A stretch of 64,000 nt of DNA from NCBI GenBank assembly GCA_002841765.1, contig PHAV01000010.1, forward strand, positions 62,001 through 126,000. The letters are read 5' to 3'. This document shows positions 15,192-24,189 of the stretch, one piece after another. The stretch's first letter is position 1. Every line of letters begins with the position of its first letter. This DNA is from Deltaproteobacteria bacterium HGW-Deltaproteobacteria-4. GTDB taxonomy: Bacteria > Desulfobacterota > Desulfuromonadia > Desulfuromonadales > UBA2197. A program made the position numbers and the translations under genes. Under the pieces are notes generated by a model that saw only the letters and a program-made list of their open reading frames with translations, searched no databases and was not told where the DNA came from.

Positions 15192-18100
15192 ATGAGAAAA
15201 TATATCATATCGACTCTCTGCCTGTTGCTCGTCCTCATGAGTTGTCTCACCTTGTATGCGGCTGACCCACGTGTTGTAAGGGTTGGAGCGTTCAATTATT
15301 ATCCCGCAATTTTCAAAGACACCGATGGTGCTGTCAAAGGCTTTTATGTTGATGCCCTGGCTGATATTGCACAAAGAGAAAATATCCGCTTCGAGTATGT
15401 GTATGGCTCCTGGAGTGAAGGACTGGAGCGGATTAAATCCGGTGAAGTCGATGTGCTGACCAGTGCTGCCGTGACACCGACGCGGGCTGAATTTCTGGAT
15501 TATGGTAAAACACCGCTCCTGACCGTGTGGGGTGAGTTATATGTGCCGATTTCATCCGACATTGACGGGATCCGCGCAGTACAAGGTAAAAAAATCGCGG
15601 TGATGAAAAATGATTTCAACGCCCTGGACTTTATCAAACTGGTTGAAAAGTTCGATATAACCTGTGAATTCATCGAGATGCCAGGATTTGAAGAAGTGTT
15701 CAATGCGGTTGCGACAGAAAAAGTTGATGCCGGAGTTGTCAGCAGCACCTTCGGTGTTGCCAAGCAAAAGGAGTTCGGTCTTCGCTCTACAGGGGTCGCA
15801 TTCAATCCCTTTGATATTTACTTCGCGGTTGCCAAGGAGAAAAACGGTGATCTTCTGGTCATGCTGGATAACTACCTGCACAACTGGAGACATCAAAAAG
15901 ATTCGCCCTATAACAAGGCCCGTCAAAAATGGTCGCATGGCAGCGACAACGTCATACACGTCATTCCCGACTGGCTGATGACAGCCGTTGCCGCGATGAC
16001 CATACTGGCGCTTTGTGCCTTTGCTTTTATTTTAATGCTGAAGAAACAAGTGAGCAGCAAGACCCGCTCTATTATTGAGTCCTCGAAGAGATATCAAATC
16101 GTATCCGAACGCCAGAATGCAATCCTGGCAGCGGTTCCCGATATCATTATGGAAGTTGACACCAGCAAGGTTTACACCTGGGCCAACCCTGCGGGACTTG
16201 AGTTCTTTGGTGATGACGTTGTCGGCAAGGAAGCCTCCTTTTATTTTGCGGGTGAGCAGAACACCTACGAAGTTGTTCAGCCTTTATTCGACAGATTGGA
16301 AGAAGTAATTTATATAGAAAATCTGCAGCGCCGCAAAGACGGCACGGTTCGACTGCTGGCCTGGTGGTGCAAGGTGCTTGTTGATGAACAGGGGGTCGTG
16401 ACCGGCACTTTGTCGTCAGCAAGGGATATTACTGAAAGTAAAACAACAGAAGAACAGTTGCGCCGATATATACACCTCTTTAGAAAAACTGAAGAGATAG
16501 CACAAATAGGAGGCTGGGAGCTTACCATTTCGTCAATGGAATTATTCTGGTCAGAGCAGACTTATCTTATACATGAAGTCACTCTTGACGCCAAAGTTAC
16601 GGTTGAAGAAGCAATCAGCTTTTATACTCCGGAAACCAGACCGCTTATTCAGGATGTTATGCAGGCTGCCATTGAGTCCGGCACACCATTTGATCTGGAG
16701 TTGCAAATCAACACTACCATGGGCAACCTACTGTGGGTTCGTGTCCAGGGTGAAGCTGAGTATGACAGCGGAAAGATTGCCAAAATATTCGGCACGATCC
16801 AGGATATCACCGGACAGAAGCAGGCCGAAGAGGAACTGATAGCAAACACAGTCGACCTGAGAGAATCGCAGCGTATTGCTCATGTGGGAAGTTGGCGGCT
16901 AAATATTGCCAGCAATCAGGTTGTCTGGTCCGAAGAACTCTACAGTATGTATGGCTTTGACCCGACACTTCCACCACCACCTTACACCGAACACCAGAAA
17001 CTGTTTACTCCTGAAAGTTGGGAAAGGTTGTCAGCAGCCATACAAAATACCCGAAGCACCGGAATCCCCTATGACCTTGAGTTGAAAACACTTCGGCTTG
17101 ATGGCAGTTCCGGATGGATGTGGGTACGCGGCATGCAAGTAGTTGATGAAAATGGCGTGACAATCGGCCTGCGGGGTATGGCGCAGGACATCACCGAGCA
17201 AAAACAGATCGATGAAGTTCAGTCGTATCTGCTGCAAATCAACTCGATCAGCCCGGGCGAGGATTTTTTTGAAACTCTGGCCCGCTATCTTGCCAACACC
17301 CTCGGCATGGACTACGTCTGTATTGACACTCTTCATGGAGATTGTCTCTCAGCCCGCACTCTCGCAATCTACAATGATGGCCGATTCGAGGACAATGTCG
17401 AGTATACCCTGAAGGATACCCCCTGCGGCGACGTGGCGGGTAAAGAGATCTGTGTATTCCCCCGGGAAGTTTGCAGCCTGTTCCCACATGATGCAGCTTT
17501 GCAAGAGCTGCAAGCTGAGAGTTATGTCGGCACCACGCTCTGGAGTTTCGATATGAAGCCGATCGGCCTGATCGCCGTTATCGGGCGAAAAGAGCTGCTC
17601 GACTCTCATTTTGCAGAAAACGTGCTGAAGCTGGTGTCTGTCCGGGCGGCGGGGGAGTTGGAACGGAGGCAGGCCTATGAAGAAAAGCACCTCATCGAAC
17701 AGCAATTCCAGCAGACCCAGAGATTGGAAAGCCTCGGCGTCCTGGCCGGTGGCATTGCTCATGACTTCAACAATATTCTGACAATTATTGTCGGATATTG
17801 CGGCATGACAAAAATGGATTTTAAATCCGCAGAAAAAAATATCCCCAAAATAGAAAAAGCCGCCGAACGGGCCGCGGCATTATGCCGTCAGATGCTGGCC
17901 TACGCCGGTAAAGCCACACTCAGCGAGAGTCAGGTCAATGTTCGGACATTGGTAGATGAGATGGCTTCCATGCTGAAAACGACTATCCCACATAACGTCG
18001 TCATCAAACCTGATCTCAGCTCTGATATCCTTTTCATTATGGGCGATGCCAGTCAACTCAGGCAGGTGGTCATGAATCTGATCATCAATGCCGCCGAAGC

Positions 18101-18890
18101 TATCGGCGATGCAGAGGGGGAGATCGATGTCAAGCTGGCAAGGGCAGAGATCAAGGCGGAGCGACCAGAGAAGGATTATCTCGGCATGATCATACCGCCG
18201 GGACGTTATATCTGCTTTGAAGTCAAAGATAACGGCTGCGGCATGGATGAAGACACCAGATGCAAAATCTTCGAGCCGTTCTACACCACCAAATTCACCG
18301 GTCGTGGCCTGGGGCTCTCGGCAGTCCTTGGCATCATCAAGGCCCATAACGGGGCATGGCAGATGGAAAGCCGGTTAGGACATGGCACAACCTTCCGAGT
18401 CTACCTGCCAGTCCAGCCCGGCATTTCAGAAACAGAGGAAGCGCAACCGATCACAGCTTCAGCAGAGTGGCAGGGGAGCGGCACCATCCTGCTGGCAGAG
18501 GATGAAGAGCAGGTCAAAACCATTGCAATCATTCTCTTACAGGAGCTCGGCTTCACCGTTCTTGACGCCGCAAACGGTAAGGAAGCGCTGGAGCTGTATC
18601 AGCAGAACGCCGCTGACATTACCCTGGTCGTGACCGATATGGGGATGCCGGTTATGAACGGTTATGAACTGTTCCATAAACTGAAACAGCTCAACCCGCA
18701 GCTGCCGATCATTATCTCCAGCGGTTTTGGTGAAGGTGATATTTCTTCTAAAATTCCATCTGAGGAGATCGCCGGATTGATCAACAAGCCGTATAGATTT
18801 GAACATCTGCGGGAGGTGTTACGGAGTGCTGTGGAGCGATCCCCGGATCTCAGCTACTTTCCCACCATTAAAAGGGCTTCGTCGCCGTAA
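15192..18890 (+). CDS. Membrane hybrid histidine kinase with periplasmic solute-binding domain and three PAS-type domains
   Basis: Very large sensor of 1232 residues. A signal peptide (about 1-24) is followed by an SBP_bac_3-type periplasmic domain (about 28-250) like amino-acid-binding proteins, and one transmembrane helix (261-284). Three PAS/PAC modules (about 300-425, 440-555, 560-680) and a GAF domain (about 685-830) come next. HisKA has phospho-His 857, then HATPase, and a receiver carries Asp 1149. It lies 39 bases after the cytosolic kinase and probably in the same unit. The ligand cannot be read from sequence. Its 3' end overlaps the convergent cmoB by 23 bp. Confidence 0.88.
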   Translation: MRKYIISTLCLLLVLMSCLTLYAADPRVVRVGAFNYYPAIFKDTDGAVKGFYVDALADIAQRENIRFEYVYGSWSEGLERIKSGEVDVLTSAAVTPTRAEFLDYGKTPLLTVWGELYVPISSDIDGIRAVQGKKIAVMKNDFNALDFIKLVEKFDITCEFIEMPGFEEVFNAVATEKVDAGVVSSTFGVAKQKEFGLRSTGVAFNPFDIYFAVAKEKNGDLLVMLDNYLHNWRHQKDSPYNKARQKWSHGSDNVIHVIPDWLMTAVAAMTILALCAFAFILMLKKQVSSKTRSIIESSKRYQIVSERQNAILAAVPDIIMEVDTSKVYTWANPAGLEFFGDDVVGKEASFYFAGEQNTYEVVQPLFDRLEEVIYIENLQRRKDGTVRLLAWWCKVLVDEQGVVTGTLSSARDITESKTTEEQLRRYIHLFRKTEEIAQIGGWELTISSMELFWSEQTYLIHEVTLDAKVTVEEAISFYTPETRPLIQDVMQAAIESGTPFDLELQINTTMGNLLWVRVQGEAEYDSGKIAKIFGTIQDITGQKQAEEELIANTVDLRESQRIAHVGSWRLNIASNQVVWSEELYSMYGFDPTLPPPPYTEHQKLFTPESWERLSAAIQNTRSTGIPYDLELKTLRLDGSSGWMWVRGMQVVDENGVTIGLRGMAQDITEQKQIDEVQSYLLQINSISPGEDFFETLARYLANTLGMDYVCIDTLHGDCLSARTLAIYNDGRFEDNVEYTLKDTPCGDVAGKEICVFPREVCSLFPHDAALQELQAESYVGTTLWSFDMKPIGLIAVIGRKELLDSHFAENVLKLVSVRAAGELERRQAYEEKHLIEQQFQQTQRLESLGVLAGGIAHDFNNILTIIVGYCGMTKMDFKSAEKNIPKIEKAAERAAALCRQMLAYAGKATLSESQVNVRTLVDEMASMLKTTIPHNVVIKPDLSSDILFIMGDASQLRQVVMNLIINAAEAIGDAEGEIDVKLARAEIKAERPEKDYLGMIIPPGRYICFEVKDNGCGMDEDTRCKIFEPFYTTKFTGRGLGLSAVLGIIKAHNGAWQMESRLGHGTTFRVYLPVQPGISETEEAQPITASAEWQGSGTILLAEDEEQVKTIAIILLQELGFTVLDAANGKEALELYQQNAADITLVVTDMGMPVMNGYELFHKLKQLNPQLPIIISSGFGEGDISSKIPSEEIAGLINKPYRFEHLREVLRSAVERSPDLSYFPTIKRASSP

Positions 18891-19842
18891 AGATCGCCCT
18901 AAGCGGTGCAGGGTGCCCTTCAAAGGTCTTTTCCGGATCGTCCTGATCCAGAAAATCCGCCAATGATTCAAAGTGCATCCACGCCGTCGAGCGCTGCTCC
19001 TCCCGACTGGTGCGGTTGGTGTCTACGCAAGCAATCTTTGTGAAACCACAGCGCTGCAGCCATAAGGTCATCGCTGCAATCGAGGGGAGGAACCAGACAT
19101 TGCGCATCTTGGCGTAACGCCCGGACGGCATGAAGATGGTCTCCTGATCCCCGGCGACAATCAGCGTTTCCAGAATTAACTCTCCCCCGGATCGCAAACA
19201 GCCCTTCAGTTCGAGGAGATGGTCGAGAGGGGAACGTCGATGATAAAGGACACCCATAGAAAAGACGCTGTCAAAGCAGGCAAGATTGGCCGGCACATCC
19301 TCGATGCCGATCGGGATAACATGATGCTGTGGGTCGCGGAGATAACGCTGCATCACCTGAAATTGCAGCACCGAAAGGAGGAAGGGCTCGATGCCGAGGA
19401 CAAATTCAGCCCCGGCGCCGCGCATGCGCCAGCCGTGATAACCATTGCCGCAACCGACATCGAGCACCCTTCTTCCCGCTAACGGTTGAATGTGCGGCAG
19501 CAGGCGCTCCCACTTCCAGTCGGAACGCCACTCGGTATCGATCTCCACTCCGAAGATGTTGTAGGGGCCTTTGCGCCAGGGGTGAAAGGTTTGCAACCCG
19601 GCAATCAATTCCTCCCGGCTGAACTTTCCGAGGTCTGCCGCTTCGCCGATGGCCACCATCTCCTTCAGTTCCAGCCGGGAAGGATTGATGTCCGGCAACG
19701 CCTGCAGCGCCTTGAGCCAGCCCGCCATCTTGCCGTGACTGCCCTGGATCATCCTTTCCGACAAGGTCGCTTGCAGTTGTTGCGACCAGAGGTGCTGTCC
19801 CAGCGCTTCGAGTTGTGGCCAGAGGGAGTCGTAAAAATTCAT
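18868..19842 (-). CDS. cmoB: tRNA U34 carboxymethyltransferase CmoB
   Basis: Uses carboxy-S-adenosylmethionine made by CmoA to convert 5-hydroxyuridine-34 to cmo5U in tRNA. Strong family stretches are visible: [59 protein letters not shown] and LADFLD. The ATG at 19842 starts MNFYDSLW and overlaps the cmoA stop by 4 bp, so it is preferred to an upstream in-frame start. The length (324 aa) matches E. coli CmoB. Confidence 0.95.
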   Translation of the reverse strand: MNFYDSLWPQLEALGQHLWSQQLQATLSERMIQGSHGKMAGWLKALQALPDINPSRLELKEMVAIGEAADLGKFSREELIAGLQTFHPWRKGPYNIFGVEIDTEWRSDWKWERLLPHIQPLAGRRVLDVGCGNGYHGWRMRGAGAEFVLGIEPFLLSVLQFQVMQRYLRDPQHHVIPIGIEDVPANLACFDSVFSMGVLYHRRSPLDHLLELKGCLRSGGELILETLIVAGDQETIFMPSGRYAKMRNVWFLPSIAAMTLWLQRCGFTKIACVDTNRTSREEQRSTAWMHFESLADFLDQDDPEKTFEGHPAPLRAIFTATKPF

Positions 19843-20573
19843 TTGATCGCGACCATTGAAACAAAGTTCAAGCACTGGAACCAGAGATCGACAAAGTTAA
19901 AGCCCGCCACATGCAGCCGCTGTTGATGACAATCCAGGGTCTCCGGAATCAGCACATTTTCTAACGCCGTCCGTTTTTGGCTGATCTCCAGATCGCTGTA
20001 GCCATTAGCCCGTTTAAAGTCATGATGTAACACGACATGAAACTGCTGCTGCTCCGGCTCGGCAAAGGCGATCTTCTCCGAGAGGATGAGGATACCGCCC
20101 GGCTTTAACCCCGCATAAATCCGTTTGATCAGCCCTAAACGCTCCTCAACGGGGATGAATTGCAGGGTGAAGTTCAGAACCACGACGGAAGCGTTGGCAA
20201 TGGCGACCTCCTGGAGGTCGCTACAGATCATCGTCACCGGAACAGTCGATGTCATATCGCGGGCCAGAAGCGCGCGACCCTGCTCAATCATGGCCGGAGA
20301 GTTGTCGACAGCGATTATGTCACACTCCGGCTGAGCGATCCTTTGCCGCATGGCGAGGCTGACCGCCCCTAATGAGCAACCGAGGTCATAACAGTGACTG
20401 CCTGGCTGGGCATATCTCGCGGCGAGAATGCCGATGGTGGAGATCATCACCCCATAGCCGGGGACCGAGCGTTGAATCATGTCGGGAAAGACCGCAACGA
20501 CCCGTTCATCGAATTGAAAATCGATCATTTCGGCGAGAGGCGCAGCATAGATGGCATCAGTATTTTTGGTCAC
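19839..20573 (-). CDS. cmoA: Carboxy-S-adenosyl-L-methionine synthase CmoA
   Basis: Forms carboxy-SAM from SAM and prephenate for CmoB. Family blocks seen are [66 protein letters not shown] and [14 protein letters not shown]. The GTG at 20573 gives a start aligned with E. coli CmoA; the longer in-frame extension has no family match. AAAGGA lies upstream. It forms a two-gene coupled operon with cmoB. Confidence 0.93.
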   Translation of the reverse strand: MTKNTDAIYAAPLAEMIDFQFDERVVAVFPDMIQRSVPGYGVMISTIGILAARYAQPGSHCYDLGCSLGAVSLAMRQRIAQPECDIIAVDNSPAMIEQGRALLARDMTSTVPVTMICSDLQEVAIANASVVVLNFTLQFIPVEERLGLIKRIYAGLKPGGILILSEKIAFAEPEQQQFHVVLHHDFKRANGYSDLEISQKRTALENVLIPETLDCHQQRLHVAGFNFVDLWFQCLNFVSMVAIK

Positions 20574-20641
20574 AATCTGTGTATCCTTTCGGCGATTCCT
20601 TAGTCTGTCGGAGCGAGTTCGATCAGTGAACCATGTTTTTC

Positions 20642-20670
20642 TTGACATGCTTCCCCGTTGAGTCAATTAT
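20642..20670 (+). promoter_or_regulatory. Sigma-70-type promoter upstream of the GEMM riboswitch
   Basis: TTGACA (20642-20647) and AATTAT (20665-20670) are 17 bases apart. The expected start near 20678 lies just before the riboswitch. Confidence 0.6.
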
Positions 20671-20689
20671 CCTCACAGTTCAATACAAT

Positions 20690-20775
20690 GGTTAAACGAT
20701 AATACTAAACCATTCGCGAGAATGGGACGGAAAGCCTACAGGGTCTCACAGAGATAGCCGGGTCGCCGAAATATC
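20690..20775 (+). promoter_or_regulatory. GEMM-I cyclic dinucleotide riboswitch, Geobacter (3',3'-cGAMP-like) type
   Basis: The core AATACTAAACC, CGCGAGAATGGGACGGAAAG, the GGGTCTC...GAGA hairpin and AGCCGGGTCGCCGAAATATC follow the GEMM-I fold. They closely resemble, from memory, the Geobacter GEMM-Ib RNAs shown to prefer 3',3'-cGAMP. Its 3' strand is also the 5' arm of the terminator, so ligand binding should favour read-through. It lies upstream of envelope genes. Ligand preference (cGAMP or c-di-GMP) needs direct testing. Confidence 0.88.
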
Positions 20776-20806
20776 CAGAAGATATTCGGTGACCCGGCTT
20801 TTTTTT
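20757..20806 (+). terminator. Terminator of the GEMM riboswitch
   Basis: A long stem (20757-20775 with 20781-20798, 5-nt loop) is followed by eight T. Its left arm overlaps the aptamer, which gives a transcriptional switch. Confidence 0.85.
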
Positions 20807-20894
20807 ACCATCAAATTCATAGCTTTGCCTTTATGGTAATTTCGAAAAATTCGGTCATACTACGATACATCATTGAAAGGATCTTATTTGACCC

Positions 20895-22214
20895 ATGTGC
20901 CGAATCATTGAACTGATACCCTTATCCAAAACGCTTCGTTTTACAACTCTTTTTGTCCTTATCCTGTCTCTACAGGGATGTATTGCCATGAAAAGAGCTC
21001 CTGACGAATACTCGATTGCTCCAAAATATTTGGAGGAAGATGTCATACGAAACGAGTTTTCTGTTGCAAAAGGAGATGACGTCATTGGCCGGTTGGCATT
21101 CATCCGTCTTGAAAAGAGCGATACGCTACCAGATATTGCAAGGCACTTCAGCCTGGGACTCAATGAAGTCAGTGCAGCGAATCCCGGGGTAGATACATGG
21201 GTACCTGAGGCCGGAGAACGCATCATGTTGCCGCTGAGTTTTATCCTGCCGGACGCTCCGAGAAATGGAATCGTCATCAACCTGGCAGCGATGCGGCTGT
21301 TTCAATTCAAAGGGAATAGCGAGCCATTGACGGTGTTGACCTACCCGGTCGGTGTCGGCAAAGAAGACCGTCCCTCGCCCAGAGGTCTCATGCATGTGGA
21401 ACGCAAGGCAAGCCGACCGACTTGGCATGTCCCTGCCTCAATTGCCAGGGATCATCGGGAAAAAGGGGATCCTCTGCCCGCCAAAGTATTGCCGGGGCCT
21501 CTAAATCCCTTGGGAGAATACGCCCTTTATTTAAGTGAACCGAGTTATTTGATCCATGGCACCAATAAACCGGCCAGCGTTGGTCTTATGGCAACAAATG
21601 GCTGTATGCGTCTCTATCCGGAAGACGTGAAAAGACTTTTTGAAAACACTCCGGTTAAAACAGCGGTCAACATCGTTAATCAACCCTATCTCCTGGGTCA
21701 AAGCAATGGCATGGTTTACATGGAAGTTCATGCATCCACAGAAGACTTGGACGCTGCTGAGTTTGATAAGCTCTATGCAAAATTGAAGAATATCGAAAAG
21801 AAATCAGGGCGCACGCTTGACTGGGGTAAAATTAAAAAAATATTGGCTGAGGCGCGCGGGATACCAGTCCCCATCTTTGCGACCAGGCAAGGAATGGGAA
21901 TAGGGATTGCGGAACCGGTAGAAGTCAAGCACCCAGAGGTATTATATGGCAAGCCCAAAATACCGGAACTGAAAAAAGATGCGTGGTCGGTTTTGGCTGC
22001 TGACCTGCGTGACAAGAACGATGCGGTACGGCTTACCGCCATTATCAACCACCAGGGCCCACAAATCCCGGCACGGGTGATTGCAAAGAACTCCAGCTAC
22101 CAAGTCGTCGCCGGTCCGTACAGCGATATCAAAGAGGCCAAAGATGCAATCAAACGCTTGAAAATTGATTTGGAAATAGAGGGCAGATTGATTGAACCAG
22201 TCAAGAAGGGATAG
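20895..22214 (+). CDS. L,D-transpeptidase lipoprotein with LysM-like and SPOR-like regions
   Basis: Envelope enzyme of 439 residues expected to make 3-3 peptidoglycan cross-links or to attach lipoprotein to peptidoglycan. An N-terminal lipobox (LSLQGC) directs lipidation. A LysM-like segment (about 60-115) is followed by a YkuD catalytic domain (about 120-255) with IHGT (His 221) and TNGCMRL (Cys 237). The C-terminus has a SPOR-like end (YQVVAGPYSDIKEAKDAI). It is first after the cyclic-dinucleotide riboswitch. The Shine-Dalgarno (AAGGA, about 14 bases upstream) is weakly placed, so the start is less certain than the gene. Confidence 0.87.
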   Translation: MCRIIELIPLSKTLRFTTLFVLILSLQGCIAMKRAPDEYSIAPKYLEEDVIRNEFSVAKGDDVIGRLAFIRLEKSDTLPDIARHFSLGLNEVSAANPGVDTWVPEAGERIMLPLSFILPDAPRNGIVINLAAMRLFQFKGNSEPLTVLTYPVGVGKEDRPSPRGLMHVERKASRPTWHVPASIARDHREKGDPLPAKVLPGPLNPLGEYALYLSEPSYLIHGTNKPASVGLMATNGCMRLYPEDVKRLFENTPVKTAVNIVNQPYLLGQSNGMVYMEVHASTEDLDAAEFDKLYAKLKNIEKKSGRTLDWGKIKKILAEARGIPVPIFATRQGMGIGIAEPVEVKHPEVLYGKPKIPELKKDAWSVLAADLRDKNDAVRLTAIINHQGPQIPARVIAKNSSYQVVAGPYSDIKEAKDAIKRLKIDLEIEGRLIEPVKKG

Positions 22215-22277
22215 CCGGAAGAGAGGAGGTGAAAAGCGATGCATGGAGAAGGTCGCTGTTTAAAATAAAAAAAGAAG

Positions 22278-22316
22278 ATGGCTGACGAGATTTTCCGTGA
22301 ATCATTGAAGAAGTAA
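22278..22316 (+). pseudogene. Remnant duplicate of the lpp-like gene 3' end
   Basis: Bases 22281-22317 match the end of the Lpp-like gene (22627-22663) at 32 of 37 positions, including the stop codon. They would encode ADEIFRESLKK. Nothing of the rest of the gene remains. This is a leftover of a tandem duplication. Confidence 0.6.
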
Positions 22317-22341
22317 GACCATTTCGAGGAGGTAATAAACG

Positions 22342-22662
22342 ATGAAAAACCTTTTAGTGTTCACAGTGATGCTTGTTCTTGCCCTCTCTTTTGGGGGTTG
22401 CGCAACAACAGGCGACCTTGAAAAAGTTCAGGCGCAGCAAATGATGACTGGTGCAAAAGCTGATCAGGCAGTGCAGGATGCGCAGGCTGCCAAGGCGGCA
22501 GCTGATGCGGCCACGTTAAAGGCAGAGGCTGCCGCAATCCGGGCAGAAAATGCTGTAATGATGGCAGAGGAAAGGGCGAGGATCGCAGATGAAAAGGCGA
22601 GGATCGCAGACGAAAAGGCCAAGCAGGCTGACGAGATTTTCCAGAAATCAATGATGAAGTAA
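22342..22662 (+). CDS. Lpp-like alanine-zipper outer-membrane lipoprotein
   Basis: Small lipoprotein of 106 residues with signal peptide and lipobox (LSFGGC). A long Ala-rich heptad helix follows, ending with a repeated ARIADEK unit and a C-terminal lysine (SMMK). In E. coli the C-terminal lysine of Lpp is joined to peptidoglycan by L,D-transpeptidases. Here the gene sits between two such enzymes, so the same tethering role is likely. A clear GAGGAGG ribosome site precedes the ATG. The repeat makes it prone to length variation. Confidence 0.8.
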   Translation: MKNLLVFTVMLVLALSFGGCATTGDLEKVQAQQMMTGAKADQAVQDAQAAKAAADAATLKAEAAAIRAENAVMMAEERARIADEKARIADEKAKQADEIFQKSMMK

Positions 22663-22714
22663 GTCGATTTTATAGGGAGTCGTAATCTTTGTCCGTTAGA
22701 GCTATGGAGAGAAA

Positions 22715-22752
22715 GTGGCAGGGTTTTGATACTCTGCCACCTTCTTATGCTT
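22715..22752 (+). terminator. Weak terminator-like hairpin after the lpp-like gene
   Basis: Seven-base arms GTGGCAG (22715-22721) and CTGCCAC (22734-22740) are followed by a T-rich but interrupted stretch. It may reduce, not stop, transcription into the next transpeptidase gene. Confidence 0.35.
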
Positions 22753-22824
22753 TTACCTGGCAAAACTGACTGGAACATTCAACCCTTTAATCTGTCAAAA
22801 CCATACTAACGAAACGAAGTGGAT

Positions 22825-23811
22825 ATGGGTAAAACGCAACGCAGGGTGGTTAAGCGTCTAAACTTTTTCTTTGTCTGCATTATCATGGCTCCAATGCTGC
22901 TATGCGGATGCAGTCTCTTTCATGAGGGACATCGGGCCAAGTCGACCTTTGTAGAGGCGAATGTTTTTTTCGGCCAGGGGGACTACGAGGCCTCTCTGAC
23001 TAAATATCAGCAGATTATTGAAAAGTATCCCACGGTGGCAGACAGGGTTCTTTTCGAGATGGGTATTATTTATGCCTATGCCGGGAATGCGCAAAAAGAT
23101 TACCAAAAATCTCTGGAATGTTTTCAGCAACTCATAAATGATCACCCGCAAAGCGGTTACAGGAAAGACAGTGAGATGATGATATTTAATATCAATAATA
23201 TCATTGTCAAGGATCAGACAATTGCTACGCAACAGGCACAGATTGAGGCACTCCGGCTAGAGGTCCAAAACAGGAGAGGTGAGCTCATTGCCTTGCAAAA
23301 AAAGCTTGAAGCGCTTGAACAAGAGCTTAACAGCAAAGAGAATGCAATTATTACCCTGAAAAATGAGGTTTTTGTCCTTAAAAATGGACCGGCAGACAAG
23401 ATTTTGATAGAAAAAAAAGATCGACGATTGACGTTGATCGCAAAGGGCAAGGTGCTTAAGACCTACCAAATAGCTTTGGGGGGAAACCCGATTGGTCCAA
23501 AAGAAAGGCAAGGGGATAACAAGACCCCGGAGGGAACCTACGTTATCGATTCAAGAAATAGAGACAGCCGTTATTACCTGTCTCTTCATATCTCCTATCC
23601 GAACGAGAAAGACAAAAAAAGAGCAAAGCAACTTGGTGTTTCTCCGGGTGGAGACATTATGATCCACGGCATTAAGAATGGATTCTCGTGGGTTGGTGAT
23701 CTTCACACAGGGGTTGACTGGACGAAGGGGTGCATTGCCGTTACGGACGAAGAAATAGAAGAAATTGACAGATTGGTGCCAAATGGCACGATCGTTGAGA
23801 TCAGGCCCTGA
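22825..23811 (+). CDS. L,D-transpeptidase lipoprotein with TPR and coiled-coil region
   Basis: Second YkuD enzyme of the cluster, 328 residues from ATG 22825 (an in-frame GTG lies two codons earlier). A lipoprotein signal (MLLCGCS) is followed by TPR-like repeats (about 40-125), a coiled coil (about 130-190), then the YkuD domain with MIHGIKNG and catalytic Cys 303 in WTKGCIAV. Its domain makeup differs from the upstream paralogue, suggesting a different partner or substrate. It is followed by a strong bidirectional terminator. Confidence 0.85.
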   Translation: MGKTQRRVVKRLNFFFVCIIMAPMLLCGCSLFHEGHRAKSTFVEANVFFGQGDYEASLTKYQQIIEKYPTVADRVLFEMGIIYAYAGNAQKDYQKSLECFQQLINDHPQSGYRKDSEMMIFNINNIIVKDQTIATQQAQIEALRLEVQNRRGELIALQKKLEALEQELNSKENAIITLKNEVFVLKNGPADKILIEKKDRRLTLIAKGKVLKTYQIALGGNPIGPKERQGDNKTPEGTYVIDSRNRDSRYYLSLHISYPNEKDKKRAKQLGVSPGGDIMIHGIKNGFSWVGDLHTGVDWTKGCIAVTDEEIEEIDRLVPNGTIVEIRP

Positions 23812-23861
23812 AGTCATGATGGGGAGCCGTTGATTCGCTGACTAATTTCCTGCCGCCGTAT

Positions 23862-23903
23862 AAAAAGAAAGGGCCTCTGATTTCTCAGGGGCCCTTTCTT
23901 TTA
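23862..23903. terminator. Bidirectional intrinsic terminator
   Basis: A 15-bp stem (23866-23880 with 23885-23899, loop TTTC) is flanked by A-rich sequence on the left and T-rich sequence on the right. It separates the envelope cluster from the tRNA genes on the opposite strand. Confidence 0.82.
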
Positions 23904-23937
23904 TTTATCCGATATCAGATCGTCTCGGATGTTTAAC

Positions 23938-24012
23938 TGGTGATCCCTGCGGGAATCGAACCCGCGTTACCGACGTGAAAGGCCGATGTCCTGACCGCTA
24001 GACGAAGGGACC
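23938..24012 (-). tRNA. tRNA-Glu(UUC)
   Basis: A complete cloverleaf on the minus strand: 7-bp acceptor stem with one G-U pair, D-loop with AGCGGTCAGGAC, anticodon TTC in the CCTTTCACG loop region, T-loop GGTTCGATTCC and encoded CCA. It lies 34 bases downstream of the tRNA-Gln gene, probably in one transcript. Confidence 0.96.
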
Positions 24013-24046
24013 ACTATCTTTTCATGCGACGATGTCGCTCTAATCC

Positions 24047-24120
24047 TGGCTGGGGAGCTAGGATTCGAACCTAGGATACCGGTGTCAGAGACCGGTGCCT
24101 TACCGCTTGGCGACACCCCA
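24047..24120 (-). tRNA. tRNA-Gln(CUG)
   Basis: A minus-strand cloverleaf starting TGGGGTGTCGCC with anticodon CTG in loop CTCTGAC, T-loop GGTTCGAATCC, discriminator G and encoded CCA. The acceptor stem has an apparent U6-U67 mismatch (5' TGGGGTG against CTCCCCA). The rest is canonical. Confidence 0.94.
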
Positions 24121-24189
24121 AAATTTGAGAAGCGATATTTAACAAATGGCGGTATTCAAGTCAAGAAAAAAACTGGCTGATTGGCGATT

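Noticed and set aside
23776-23789. GTGCC-N4-GGCAC palindrome resembling the activator operator
   Set aside because: The spacer is 4 and not 6 bases, and it lies inside the coding end of an L,D-transpeptidase with no sigma-54 promoter.
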